This document shows positions 25,137-32,490 of a stretch of DNA of 64,000 nt, piece by piece; positions within the stretch are counted from its first letter, which is position 1, and every line of letters begins with the position of its first letter. The DNA is from Streptomyces sp. NBC_01478. GTDB lineage: Bacteria > Actinomycetota > Actinomycetes > Streptomycetales > Streptomycetaceae. Under the pieces are notes generated by a model. The model saw nothing but the letters and a program-made list of their open reading frames with translations. It made no database searches and was not told the DNA's origin. A program made the position numbers and the translations under genes. The DNA is taken from the NCBI RefSeq assembly GCF_036227225.1, contig NZ_CP109444.1, positions 9,777,501 to 9,841,500 on the forward strand. The letters are read 5' to 3'.

Positions 25137-25171
25137 TTAGTGGTCGTGTTTCGAAGTCCTTCGGGGGTTGA
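25137..25171 (+). repeat. Left inverted end of the IS630-type segment
   Basis: Outer end TTAGTGGTC, inner end CCTTCGGGGGTTGA. It matches the right end in inverse orientation at 27 of 35 positions and stops 10 bp from the response-regulator start codon. Confidence 0.7.
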
Positions 25172-25241
25172 CCCCTTAATGAATGTTGTGCGTGAAGCGT
25201 TGGCCGGAGAGGTTCTCACGACCCGCCGTGGGAGCCCCTGG

Positions 25242-25943
25242 TCACGGGTTCTGAGCTTGTACTCCGGTGTCGAGACGGAGTTCGGCGGTGAGGTTGATGA
25301 GGCAGCTCAGGGCGTCAGTCGCGCGATCGGGATCGCGGGCGAGGGCGGCGTCCAGCAACTCTCGGTGCTCGTCGGGCAGGGCGGGGTCGGCGGGTGCGGG
25401 GTCGGCGGCGGGGTCGGGGTGTGACCAGCGCCGGTAGAGCTCGGCTTCCTCGCGCAGGGCATTGGCCATGGCCAGGAGTCTGCGGTTGGCGCAGCCGTCG
25501 AGCAGGGTGTGGTGGAAGGCGGCATGGGCCAGCAGCCAGTCGGGGGTGGGGCGGTCGGGTGCGGCCGGGTCGGTGCGCGGGGTGCGTTCGAAGCGGTGGT
25601 GGGCGGCGACCAGTCGTGACTCCCAGGCAAGGTCGCCGTCCGTGATGGCCCGCCGTAGGACGAGGGTTTCGATCTGCAGCCGTGCGTCGCCGAGTTCGGC
25701 GTGGCCGGCTTCGCTCAGGGGGGCGACCTGGAAGCCGAGGTGGGCCTCGGAGCGGACCAGACCGCGCTCGGCCAGGCGGATCAGGGCCTCGCGGATCACT
25801 CCGACGCTGGCTTCGTAGCGGGCCGCCAGGTCGGGGAACTTCAGCCGCTGCCCGGGCAGCAGCCGGCCGCTGAGGATGTCCGCGCGCAGGCGGGCGTGGA
25901 CGTCATCGGTACGAGTGCGCTTGGGCGGGACATCAGACGGCAT
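25242..25943 (-). CDS. GntR/FadR-family (FCD) regulator
   Basis: A 233-residue regulator: helix-turn-helix in about residues 12-75 (LKFPDLAARYEASVGVIREA), then an all-helical FCD ligand domain with ARLQIETLVLRRAI, the metal-ligand AHAAFHHTLL and a final HRELLDAAL region. ATG 25943 fits the usual N-terminal length; a longer in-frame extension to 26135 has no features. It diverges from the FAH-family gene across a gap with the palindrome ACTTTCGAAAGT. It most likely represses that gene in the absence of an organic-acid ligand. Confidence 0.9.
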   Translation of the reverse strand: MPSDVPPKRTRTDDVHARLRADILSGRLLPGQRLKFPDLAARYEASVGVIREALIRLAERGLVRSEAHLGFQVAPLSEAGHAELGDARLQIETLVLRRAITDGDLAWESRLVAAHHRFERTPRTDPAAPDRPTPDWLLAHAAFHHTLLDGCANRRLLAMANALREEAELYRRWSHPDPAADPAPADPALPDEHRELLDAALARDPDRATDALSCLINLTAELRLDTGVQAQNP

Positions 25944-25978
25944 ACCAGCAATCCTACGCGCCACCGAAACACCCGTTA

Positions 25979-25990
25979 ACTTTCGAAAGT
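25979..25990. promoter_or_regulatory. Palindrome between divergent FCD regulator and FAH gene
   Basis: ACTTTCGAAAGT is a perfect 12-bp palindrome in the AT-richer part of the divergent gap, a good candidate for the regulator's operator. Confidence 0.5.
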
Positions 25991-26080
25991 ATTTTGCGTC
26001 TTCGAATTTGATGTGTTTCAGTGGAACCACGCCACCCCGGACAGCCACCGGCGTGGAAGCAACAAGGCAAGGAGAGTCCC

Positions 26081-26917
26081 GTGCGGATCGCCAACCTGAA
26101 CGGACGACTGGTCCTGCTGACCGCGCAGGGCGCACTGGACGTCGAACAGGCCAGCGCAGGCGCCTTCGCCGCGGACCCGCAGGCCGTCTACGAGAACTGG
26201 ACGGCGTTCACCCACTGGGCCGCCCAGGCCGACGATCTCGCGGGCATCCCCTACGACGAACGCGATCTGGGAGCCCCGGCACCGCGCCCGCGTCAGGTGC
26301 TGGCCGTCGGCCTGAACTACCGCGCCCACGCCGGCGAGAACGACGTCGTCGTCCCCGACGCCCCGGCGGTGTTCACCAAGTTCCCCAGTTCCGTCACCGG
26401 CCCCTGCACACAGGACCGCCTGCCCGAGGGGCACGTCGACTGGGAGGCGGAGCTGGTCGTGGTGATCGGCAGACGTGCCTGGCAGGTGGCCGAGGCCGAC
26501 GCCTGGTCGCACGTGGCCGGACTGACCGTCGGCCAGGACCTGTCGGAGCGCCTCGCCCAGTTCGCCGGACCGGCCCCGCAGTGGGGACCGGCCAAGTCCC
26601 ACCCCGGCTTCTCCCCGACCGGGCCCTGCCTGGTCACCCCGGACGAGTTCGCTAACCCCGACGACCTGGAGATCGGCTGCTCGCTCGGCGACGACGTCCT
26701 GCAGAAGGACCGCACCGCCAGCATGGTCTTCTCCGTCCCCGCGTTCATCGCCGCCATGTCGCACAACCTGCCGCTGCTGCCCGGCGACATCCTGTTCACC
26801 GGGACCCCGGCCGGGGTCGGCCTGGCCCGTACCCCGCCACGATTCCTCGCCCCCGGCGACGAGCTCACCACCTGGATCGAAGGCATCGGCACCATCCGCC
26901 AGACCTTCGCCGCGTAA
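26081..26917 (+). CDS. Fumarylacetoacetate hydrolase (FAH) family enzyme
   Basis: A 278-residue cytosolic enzyme. The C-terminal FAH fold is seen from about residue 70: VLAVGLNYRAHAGEN, FTKFPSSVTGP, the metal ligand region DWEAELVVVIGR, VGQDLSER, SPTGPCLVTPDEF and LPGDILFTGTPAGVG. Members hydrolyse or decarboxylate 2-oxo acids such as fumarylpyruvate, 2-keto-4-pentenoate derivatives or acylpyruvates. GTG 26081 follows AAGGAGAG. It lies inside the IS-bounded segment next to its probable regulator. The exact substrate is open. Confidence 0.88.
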   Translation: MRIANLNGRLVLLTAQGALDVEQASAGAFAADPQAVYENWTAFTHWAAQADDLAGIPYDERDLGAPAPRPRQVLAVGLNYRAHAGENDVVVPDAPAVFTKFPSSVTGPCTQDRLPEGHVDWEAELVVVIGRRAWQVAEADAWSHVAGLTVGQDLSERLAQFAGPAPQWGPAKSHPGFSPTGPCLVTPDEFANPDDLEIGCSLGDDVLQKDRTASMVFSVPAFIAAMSHNLPLLPGDILFTGTPAGVGLARTPPRFLAPGDELTTWIEGIGTIRQTFAA

Positions 26918-27049
26918 CCACCCGGACAGCGCCGCCCATCCGGCTCTGCCGCCGCCCACCGCAACACTCGACAAGGCCCCTGATCCATGTCCCCGTTCCG
27001 CCGCGCCAAGACCACCGACACCCCCACCACCACTCCCCAGGAGGCCCTC

Positions 27050-27592
27050 GTGCCCGCCAACCCCTTCGACAAGCTCCCCCCGGTCCCCTCCTTCACCGTC
27101 ACCAGCACCGACGTCAAGGACGGCGAGCCGCTGGCCCCGCCGCAGTACTCCGCCCGCACCGGCATCCCCACCGCCGCCGACGCCTCCCCCCAGCTGTCCT
27201 GGACCGGCTTCCCCGAGGCCACCAAAAGCTTCGTGGTCACCATGTACGACGCCGACGCCCCCGTCCCGGCCGGTTTCTGGCACTGGGCCCTGGCCGACAT
27301 CCCCGCCGCGGTGACCGAGCTGGCCACCGGCACGGGCGCGCCCGGCGGCCAGGGCCTGCCGGCCGGTGCGTTCCATGTCCCCAACGACGCCCGCCTGGCC
27401 TTCTACGCCGGCGCCATGCCCCCGCCCGGCACCGGCAGGCACCGCTACTTCATCGCCGTCAACGCTCTCGACGTGCCCTCAGTCAAGGACCTCGGCGTCA
27501 CCGACGACTCCACCCCCGCCGTGCTGTACTTCAGCATCCTCCAGCACACCATCGCCCGCGCCCTGATCACTCCCTGGGGCGGCGAAGGCTGA
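27050..27592 (+). CDS. YbhB/YbcL-type PEBP (Raf kinase inhibitor-like) protein
   Basis: A 180-residue phosphatidylethanolamine-binding-protein homologue: SFTVTSTDVKDGEPLAPPQYS, LSWTGFPEATKSFVVTMYDADAP, the pocket motif GFWHWALADIP, and PPPGTGRHRYFIAVNALD. GTG 27050 is preceded by AGGAGG at 27039-27044 and gives the family's usual N-terminus; ATG 26987 would add 21 residues. The bacterial role is unknown, perhaps binding of phosphate-bearing ligands. It follows the FAH gene by 132 bp and is closed by a strong hairpin, so the two may form one unit of cargo. Confidence 0.87.
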   Translation: MPANPFDKLPPVPSFTVTSTDVKDGEPLAPPQYSARTGIPTAADASPQLSWTGFPEATKSFVVTMYDADAPVPAGFWHWALADIPAAVTELATGTGAPGGQGLPAGAFHVPNDARLAFYAGAMPPPGTGRHRYFIAVNALDVPSVKDLGVTDDSTPAVLYFSILQHTIARALITPWGGEG

Positions 27593-27611
27593 CACAGCCT
27601 CCTCAACGACC

Positions 27612-27651
27612 GGTTCGGGGTCCGCAGCCACACGGCCGCGGACCCCGAACC
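27612..27651 (+). terminator. Terminator after the PEBP gene
   Basis: GGTTCGGGGTCCGC at 27612-27625 pairs perfectly with GCGGACCCCGAACC at 27638-27651 across a 12-nt loop, 20 bp after the PEBP stop. Confidence 0.8.
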
Positions 27652-27824
27652 CACTTTCCCGGCCGAACCGCCACGCCTGCCGGCCGCAGCCCCGCCGCAC
27701 CCTGCACGCCACGGCACAACTGCTCGGAGCGGAGTGTGGACGCTGCGCTGCCCGGACAAGGACGCAGATTTCCGGCGGCGGCCCTTCCGCCCACCGCTTC
27801 CGAAGGATCGACACCCCGCCGCAC

Positions 27825-28990
27825 ATGCCTGCCCATCCAGCCATACGCGTGACACTGACCGCCGCAGAACGTCACCGACTGAAGAAGGCGGCCTACGGTC
27901 ACAAGACCCTTCACCTGGCCCGGATGCGCGCACAGATCGTGCTGCCACGCGGCCCGGGGCGCTCCAACGCGCGCATCGCCCGTGAGACGGGTCTGCATCG
28001 GGACACCGTGCGCTGCTGGCGGAGCCGGTTCGCAGACGGCCGCCTGTCCGCCCTGGCCGACGGCAAACGTTCCGGCCGCCCGGCCCCCTTCACACCCCTG
28101 CAGGTCGCCCACGCCAAGGCGCTGGCCTGTCAACTGCCTGCCGAGAGGGGCGTGCCGCTGGCGCGGTGGTCGTGCCCGGAGCTGGCTGCCGAACTCACCG
28201 CGCGCGGCATCGCGGACACCATCTCGGCGTCCACCGTGCGCCGCTGGCTGCACCAGGACGCCCTCAAGCCCTGGCAGTACCGGTCGTGGATCTTCATGAC
28301 CGACCCCGGTTCCGGGCCAGGGCCCAGCTGGTCCTTGACCTGTATGCCCGTGCCTTCGAACGTGTCCCGCTCGGCGAGGACGAGTACGTGATCTCCGCAG
28401 ATGAGAAGACCTCCATCCAGGCCCGCTGCCGCTGTCATCCGACTCTGGCCCCGGGCCAATCCCGCGCGATGCGCGTCAACCACACCTACGAGCGCGGCGG
28501 AGCTCTGGCCTACCTGGCTGCCTACGACGTCCACCAGGCGAAGGCCTTCGGTCGCTGTGAGGCAACCACCGGGATCGTGCCGTTCATGAACCTGGTCGAA
28601 CAAGTCATGACCGCCGAGCCCTACACCAGCGCGAAACGCGTCTTCTTCATCGTCGACAACGGCTCCTCCCACCGCGGCCGGCGGTCCATCGACCGCCTGG
28701 CGGCCAGGTTTCCCAACGCGATCCTGGTCCACACCCCCGTCCACGCCTCCTGGCTGAACCAGATAGAGATCTTCTTCTCCATCGTGCAGCGGAAGGTCGT
28801 GACGCCCAACGACTTCACCGACCTCGACGAGGTCCGGGATCGGCTCCGAGCATTCGAAGACCGCTACAACGCCACGGCACAGCCGTTCCAGTGGAGGTTC
28901 ACCACCTCAGGCCTGGACGATCTGCTGGCCCGACTCGACCGCCGCCAACCCGGCCGGCAAGAAGAATCCTCCGTCGCCTTGGCCGCATGA
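27825..28990 (+). pseudogene. IS630-family transposase, frameshifted
   Basis: Two frames join into one transposase of about 388 residues. The first, from ATG 27825, gives the N-terminal helix-turn-helix part (RETGLHRDTVRCWRSRFADG) up to WIFMTDP. The second continues RFRARAQLVLDLYARAFE with the full DDE core: ISADEKTSIQAR, FFIVDNGSSHRG and HASWLNQIEIFFS, to the stop at 28990. The shift falls at the CCCC run 28304-28307, where one base is missing. A lost C is simplest; programmed -1 shifting is known in some IS630 elements, but no classic slippery heptamer is present. The gene ends directly at the right inverted end. Confidence 0.85.
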
Positions 28991-29025
28991 TCAACCCCCG
29001 AAGGATTTCCGGAGCCAACCACTTA
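28991..29025 (-). repeat. Right inverted end of the IS630-type segment
   Basis: Begins right after the transposase stop codon. Its inverse reads TAAGTGGTTGG outside and TCCTTCGGGGGTTGA inside, paired with 25137-25171. Confidence 0.7.
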
Positions 29026-29030
29026 GGCGA

Positions 29031-29078
29031 CGGCGGGGCGCGCACCCGGACGCCGTACGCCGAGTGCGCGCCCCGCCG
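29031..29078. terminator. Terminator of the GH16 gene
   Basis: CGGCGGGGCGCGCAC at 29031-29045 and GTGCGCGCCCCGCCG at 29064-29078 form a perfect 15-bp stem just beyond the GH16 stop (29089, minus strand). Confidence 0.8.
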
Positions 29079-29088
29079 CGTTCGGTGA

Positions 29089-30540
29089 TCAACTGCTGGG
29101 CACGGTGTCCTCGAAGGTGGTGCCCGCGCCGCGGTAGGCCGCGACCTTCGCGGCGACCTGCGCCGGGGTGAGAACCTGGTCCTTGACGTGCAGGACGTAG
29201 TCGACCTGCTCGTCGTAGGCGCGGGCGGTGGAGCTGGTCAGGCCGCCGAAGTCGATCAGCCACTGGTTGAAGTTGATCGACATCGGCCGCTCCGGGAGGT
29301 ACGCGGCGTCGTGGGTGCCGAAGAGCTGGCCGTCGATGTAGTACTTGATGCTGCTGTTGTCGATGGTCAGCACCAGGTCGTGCCAGCCGTTGTAGCTCTG
29401 CCGGCCCTCGGTGTGCTGGTTGACCGCGATCCACGGGTCGGCCTGGTAGGTCTCCCAGGACGTCGTGTACAGGATGTTGGAGGTCTCGCCCCAGCCGCCG
29501 TTGGGGAGGTACTCGAAGTCGTACTCGGAGTAGTCGTCCGCCAGCGGTGCGGTGAGGTCGTTGATGGTGAAGAAGGTCTGGACGAGGTGGTCGCCGTCCG
29601 GGCCGGACTTGGGCGCGTCGTTGAACTTGACCCGGGCCGCGTAGGTGCCGTTCTTGAACTTCCGTGTGTTGGTGACGACTTCGGTCTGCTTGGTGCTCTC
29701 GCCGGTGCCCGCCGTCGACGTCTCCAGATTCATCACGGAGTTGCCGCTCGTGCTGGCGAAGGTGACGTTCTGCGGCGCCCAGGTGGCACCGGAGACACCG
29801 GGACCGCCGGAGGTGGAGCGCACGCCCCAGCCGTGCGCCGAGATCTTCGGGTCGTTGTAGGCGCTGTAGTTGAAGTCGTCGAACAGGGTGGCGCCGGTGG
29901 GTGGGGGGGCGGTCGGCGGGTCGGTGGGCGGGTTCGTCGGGTCGTTGCCCGCGGGGGCCGTGCCCCAGAGTGTGGTGCCGGCCAACTGTGCCGTGACCTT
30001 GGACCAGTCGGCGTACGAGGTCTGGGAGGCGCCGAAGGAGTAGTCGTCGCTCTGGTTCAGGGTCTGCCAGGTCGACTGGTAGAAGCGCAACTGCATGTCG
30101 CTGGTGTCGGCGCCGGGCGCGAGGGTGCCGGCGCCGGAGGTGAAGCCGATCTCCAGGTAACGGTCCGCCGTGGCCGTCGGGTTGGCGAGGGTGCCGAACG
30201 TGCCCGTGATGTTGGCGCAGCCCTTGACGGCCCAGGAACACGCGAAGCGGTAACTCGCGCTCGCCGAGTCCGCCTTGAAGTAGTAGCGGAGCTTGACGTT
30301 CGCCAACGGCACCGTGGTGGAGCCGGTGTTCTTCACCTTGAACCACGGCTCGGCCTGGTCGGCGGTGGCTCCCGTGGCGCTGGTGCGGTACTGGACGCTC
30401 AGCCCGTCGCCCGCAGCGCTCGCGGTGGACGGCATGGCGGTGAGCGCGGCGGTGCCCAGGGCCACCGCGACGGCGGCGGACGCGGCGGCGCGGAGTCTGT
30501 TCTTCGCCGACCTCGTGTCGAACCTCGTGTCGAGTCTCAT
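29089..30540 (-). CDS. Secreted GH16 endo-glucanase with N-terminal CBM3-like domain
   Basis: A 483-residue exported enzyme. Signal peptide 1-42 (ends ASA). Residues about 45-195 form a CBM3-like module (LSVQYRTSATGATADQAEPW, KVKNTGSTTVPL). A Pro/Thr linker (NPPTDPPTAPPP) leads to a GH16 jelly roll of about 240 residues with the catalytic EYDFE (non-bulged ExDxE, as in lichenases), followed by GGWGETSN and WHDLVLTIDNSSIKYYIDG. ATG 30540 has GGAGAGG upstream. Likely cleaves beta-1,3(1,4)-glucan. It lies downstream of the GH20 gene on the same strand, with a short tandem repeat between them. Confidence 0.9.
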   Translation of the reverse strand: MRLDTRFDTRSAKNRLRAAASAAVAVALGTAALTAMPSTASAAGDGLSVQYRTSATGATADQAEPWFKVKNTGSTTVPLANVKLRYYFKADSASASYRFACSWAVKGCANITGTFGTLANPTATADRYLEIGFTSGAGTLAPGADTSDMQLRFYQSTWQTLNQSDDYSFGASQTSYADWSKVTAQLAGTTLWGTAPAGNDPTNPPTDPPTAPPPTGATLFDDFNYSAYNDPKISAHGWGVRSTSGGPGVSGATWAPQNVTFASTSGNSVMNLETSTAGTGESTKQTEVVTNTRKFKNGTYAARVKFNDAPKSGPDGDHLVQTFFTINDLTAPLADDYSEYDFEYLPNGGWGETSNILYTTSWETYQADPWIAVNQHTEGRQSYNGWHDLVLTIDNSSIKYYIDGQLFGTHDAAYLPERPMSINFNQWLIDFGGLTSSTARAYDEQVDYVLHVKDQVLTPAQVAAKVAAYRGAGTTFEDTVPSS

Positions 30541-30572
30541 GTCGTGCCTCTCCAGAAGGGTGGGGTGATTCC

Positions 30573-30655
30573 GGAACGGGACAGGTGAGCGGGCGGTACT
30601 GGAACGGGACAGGTGAGCGGGTGGTACCGGAACGGGACAGGTCAGGAGCGGTACC
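30573..30655. repeat. Three tandem copies of a 27-28-bp repeat
   Basis: The unit GGAACGGGACAGGTGAGCGG plus (C/T)GGTAC(T/C) starts at 30573, 30601 and 30629. The third copy has changed and runs across the GH20 stop codon (30642-30644). It lies between GH20 and GH16. Confidence 0.8.
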
Positions 30656-32183
30656 GGACGCCGAGTGCGGCCAGGCGGGCCGTGTGGTCGTCGAGCCGGG
30701 AGCGGAAGTCCGTCCAGTCGGTCGCGCCGCTCCAGGCGCGGTCGGCCAGGGCGCACAGGCGGGGGTAGGTGAGGTACTCGATCCGCTCGGGCGTCGTGAC
30801 GAACTCGGTCCACAACTGGGCCTGGGTGCCCAACACCCGCTCGGTCGCGCCCCGTTCGGCGTCCTCGGGCACGGGGTCGTGGGCGTGGACGGTCCGCAGA
30901 TCGACGACGCCGCCGGGCTGGGCCGGGGGCTCGCCCGGGTCCGCGGACTGGGCGTAGTCGAGATAGGTCGCCCGGTGCTCGGCGTTCACGACGGGGTGGC
31001 CGCGGCGGGCCGCCGTCAGGGTGTGGGCCGCGTCCCGCCAGGTCATCACCGTGAAGTCCAGGGGCAGTTCGGCACCCGTCTCGGCCCAGCCGACCGGGCG
31101 CCGCCCGCGTTGCACGAGGAACTCGCCGATCTGCCCGAGGAACCAGCCGTGCAGCGCCGCGGGGCTCGACAGGCCCTGCGCCAGGGCCCGTTCGCGGGCG
31201 GCGGCACTGTGCGTCCACTCGGCGGTGGGGCACTCCTCGCCGCCGACGTGGATGTACGGCGAGGGGAAGACGTCCATGACCTCGTCGAGGACCGTACGGC
31301 AGAAGTCGAGGACCTCGTCGTGGACCCCGAGGACGGTGTCGCACACGCCCCAGCGGGTCCAGACGTCGAGGACACGCTCCGGGTTGTTGCCCAGCCGGGG
31401 ATAGGCGGCGAGGGCGGCCCGCACATGGCCGGGCATCTCTATCTCCGGCATGACGGTGACTCCGCGAGCCGCCGCATAGCTCACCAGGCCGGTGAGTTCG
31501 GCCCGCGTGTAGGACCCGGCGTGCGGGACGCCGTCGTGCAAGTCGCTCCCGGCGGGCCCCTGTTGGGACTCGGCGCGGTGACTGCCTATCTCGGTGAGCT
31601 TGGGGTAGGCGGAGACCGGCATGCGCCAGCCCTGGTCGTCGGTGAGGTGCAGATGGAACGTGCCAATCTTGTGCAGGGCGAGCAGGTCGACGTACCGGCG
31701 CAGATAGGAGACCGGCTGGAAGTGCCGGGCCACGTCCAGCATCGCGCCGCGCCACGGGTGCCGGGGGAGGTCGGTGATCTCGACGCACGGCAGTGCCCAG
31801 CGCGTATCCGGCTGCGGAGTCTCCGACAGGGCTTGCGGGGGCAGGAGTTGACGGATCGTCTGGATTCCGCGCAGCAGGCCGGTGAGGTGCGCGGCGCGCA
31901 GGAGTACGGCGTGCGGGGCGACGGTGAGCGCGTAGCCCTCCTCGCCGAGGCCGGTGAGACCCGCGAGAGCGGGGTCGAGCGTCAGGGTCAACTGCCCCAC
32001 CGGGGACGGCCGCAGAGGCAGTCCGGTGGCCGGGGCGAGCAGGGTGCGCAGCAGGTCCGCGGCCGGTTCGGCGCCCGCGCCGATGTGTAGCGCGGTGTCG
32101 GTGTCGAGCGTGAACTGCCCTGGCCGGACAGCCGACTTGGCGGGGCGGGGGACGAGGGAGAGCACGGAACGCTGTGCGGGCAT
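30642..32183 (-). CDS. GH20 beta-N-acetylhexosaminidase with Glu-Glu catalytic pair
   Basis: A 513-residue enzyme with an N-terminal GH20b sandwich (about 1-135) and a TIM barrel: HPWRGAMLDVARHF, GTFHLHLTDDQGWRMPV, VMPEIEMPGH and the active-site strand YIHVGGEECPT. GH20 enzymes normally carry Asp-Glu (GGDE), where Asp orients the substrate acetamido group and Glu is the acid; here positions 316-317 are Glu-Glu, read directly from GAG GAG. No signal peptide is evident, so it may be cytosolic. ATG 32183 has GGAG upstream. It diverges from a GntR regulator across dre-like words, which points to GlcNAc-oligosaccharide breakdown. Confidence 0.9.
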   Translation of the reverse strand: MPAQRSVLSLVPRPAKSAVRPGQFTLDTDTALHIGAGAEPAADLLRTLLAPATGLPLRPSPVGQLTLTLDPALAGLTGLGEEGYALTVAPHAVLLRAAHLTGLLRGIQTIRQLLPPQALSETPQPDTRWALPCVEITDLPRHPWRGAMLDVARHFQPVSYLRRYVDLLALHKIGTFHLHLTDDQGWRMPVSAYPKLTEIGSHRAESQQGPAGSDLHDGVPHAGSYTRAELTGLVSYAAARGVTVMPEIEMPGHVRAALAAYPRLGNNPERVLDVWTRWGVCDTVLGVHDEVLDFCRTVLDEVMDVFPSPYIHVGGEECPTAEWTHSAAARERALAQGLSSPAALHGWFLGQIGEFLVQRGRRPVGWAETGAELPLDFTVMTWRDAAHTLTAARRGHPVVNAEHRATYLDYAQSADPGEPPAQPGGVVDLRTVHAHDPVPEDAERGATERVLGTQAQLWTEFVTTPERIEYLTYPRLCALADRAWSGATDWTDFRSRLDDHTARLAALGVRYRS

Positions 32184-32256
32184 GGATCGTCTCCGGGGCG
32201 GGGCGTGTGGGGGAGGTGCACCTGGGGAGGGTGTGAGCGGCCGCCTGACCACCTGA

Positions 32257-32273
32257 CCAGTGAAGCCCACTGG
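32257..32273. promoter_or_regulatory. Candidate GntR operator, inverted repeat
   Basis: CCAGTG (32257-32262) and CACTGG (32268-32273) form an inverted repeat 74 bp before the GH20 start. It matches the CCAGTGG words near 10114-10133. Confidence 0.55.
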
Positions 32274-32443
32274 ACAGCTCACCTGTCGATGTGGGGATGA
32301 AGGTGGCATAGACCAATGCGGGCGTCAACCCCCTTTGCCGCAAGGTGACTTGGCGTGCCGGTCGATCCGGATGGGAAGGATCATCGCCCGGAGGTGGTTA
32401 CACTGCGCGGGTCAACAGGGCGATGGCGGGCTACCGTTGGTCA

Positions 32444-32456
32444 ACTGGTCAAGTGG
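32444..32456. promoter_or_regulatory. Candidate GntR operator near the regulator's own promoter
   Basis: ACTGGTCAAGTGG lies 34 bp before the GntR ATG and is preceded by an overlapping TTGGTCAA. It is nearly the same as ACTGGTCAATAAGTGG at 10204. Confidence 0.5.
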
Positions 32457-32490
32457 CCGACCAGGGACTCCGCGCAGGGGGAAATACGAC

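Larger units (their letters stand above)
25137..29025. mobile_element. IS630-type segment with inverted ends and three passenger genes
   Basis: A 35-bp end at 25137-25171 matches the inverted copy at 28991-29025 at 27 of 35 positions, including an unbroken 15-bp block TCCTTCGGGGGTTGA. Between them lie a GntR/FCD regulator, an FAH-family gene, a PEBP gene and an IS630-type transposase next to the right end. I found no second end close to the transposase start. Either this is a transposon with cargo, or the left end is a solo relic of a second insertion. No clean TA duplication is visible at both outer edges. Confidence 0.6.
32184..32490. other. Divergent control region between GH20 and GntR genes (307 bp)
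   Basis: No gene seen. It contains CCAGTG-N5-CACTGG near the GH20 side and ACTGGTCAAGTGG near the GntR side, both related to words before the first GntR gene. Confidence 0.6.

Noticed and set aside
28302..28310. Programmed frameshift in the IS630 transposase
   Set aside because: Known in some IS630 members, but the CCCC run is not a classic slippery heptamer with a visible stimulator, so I report a probable one-base loss and keep the alternative only as a note.
30573..30655. Possible CRISPR array
   Set aside because: Three adjacent 28-bp copies without spacers and no cas genes nearby; a simple tandem repeat.
29089..32343. A single 1084-codon frame joining GH20 and GH16
   Set aside because: The part over GH20 is out of frame with the real enzyme. 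The GH16 product has its own signal peptide and ribosome site at 30540, so the extension is not coding.
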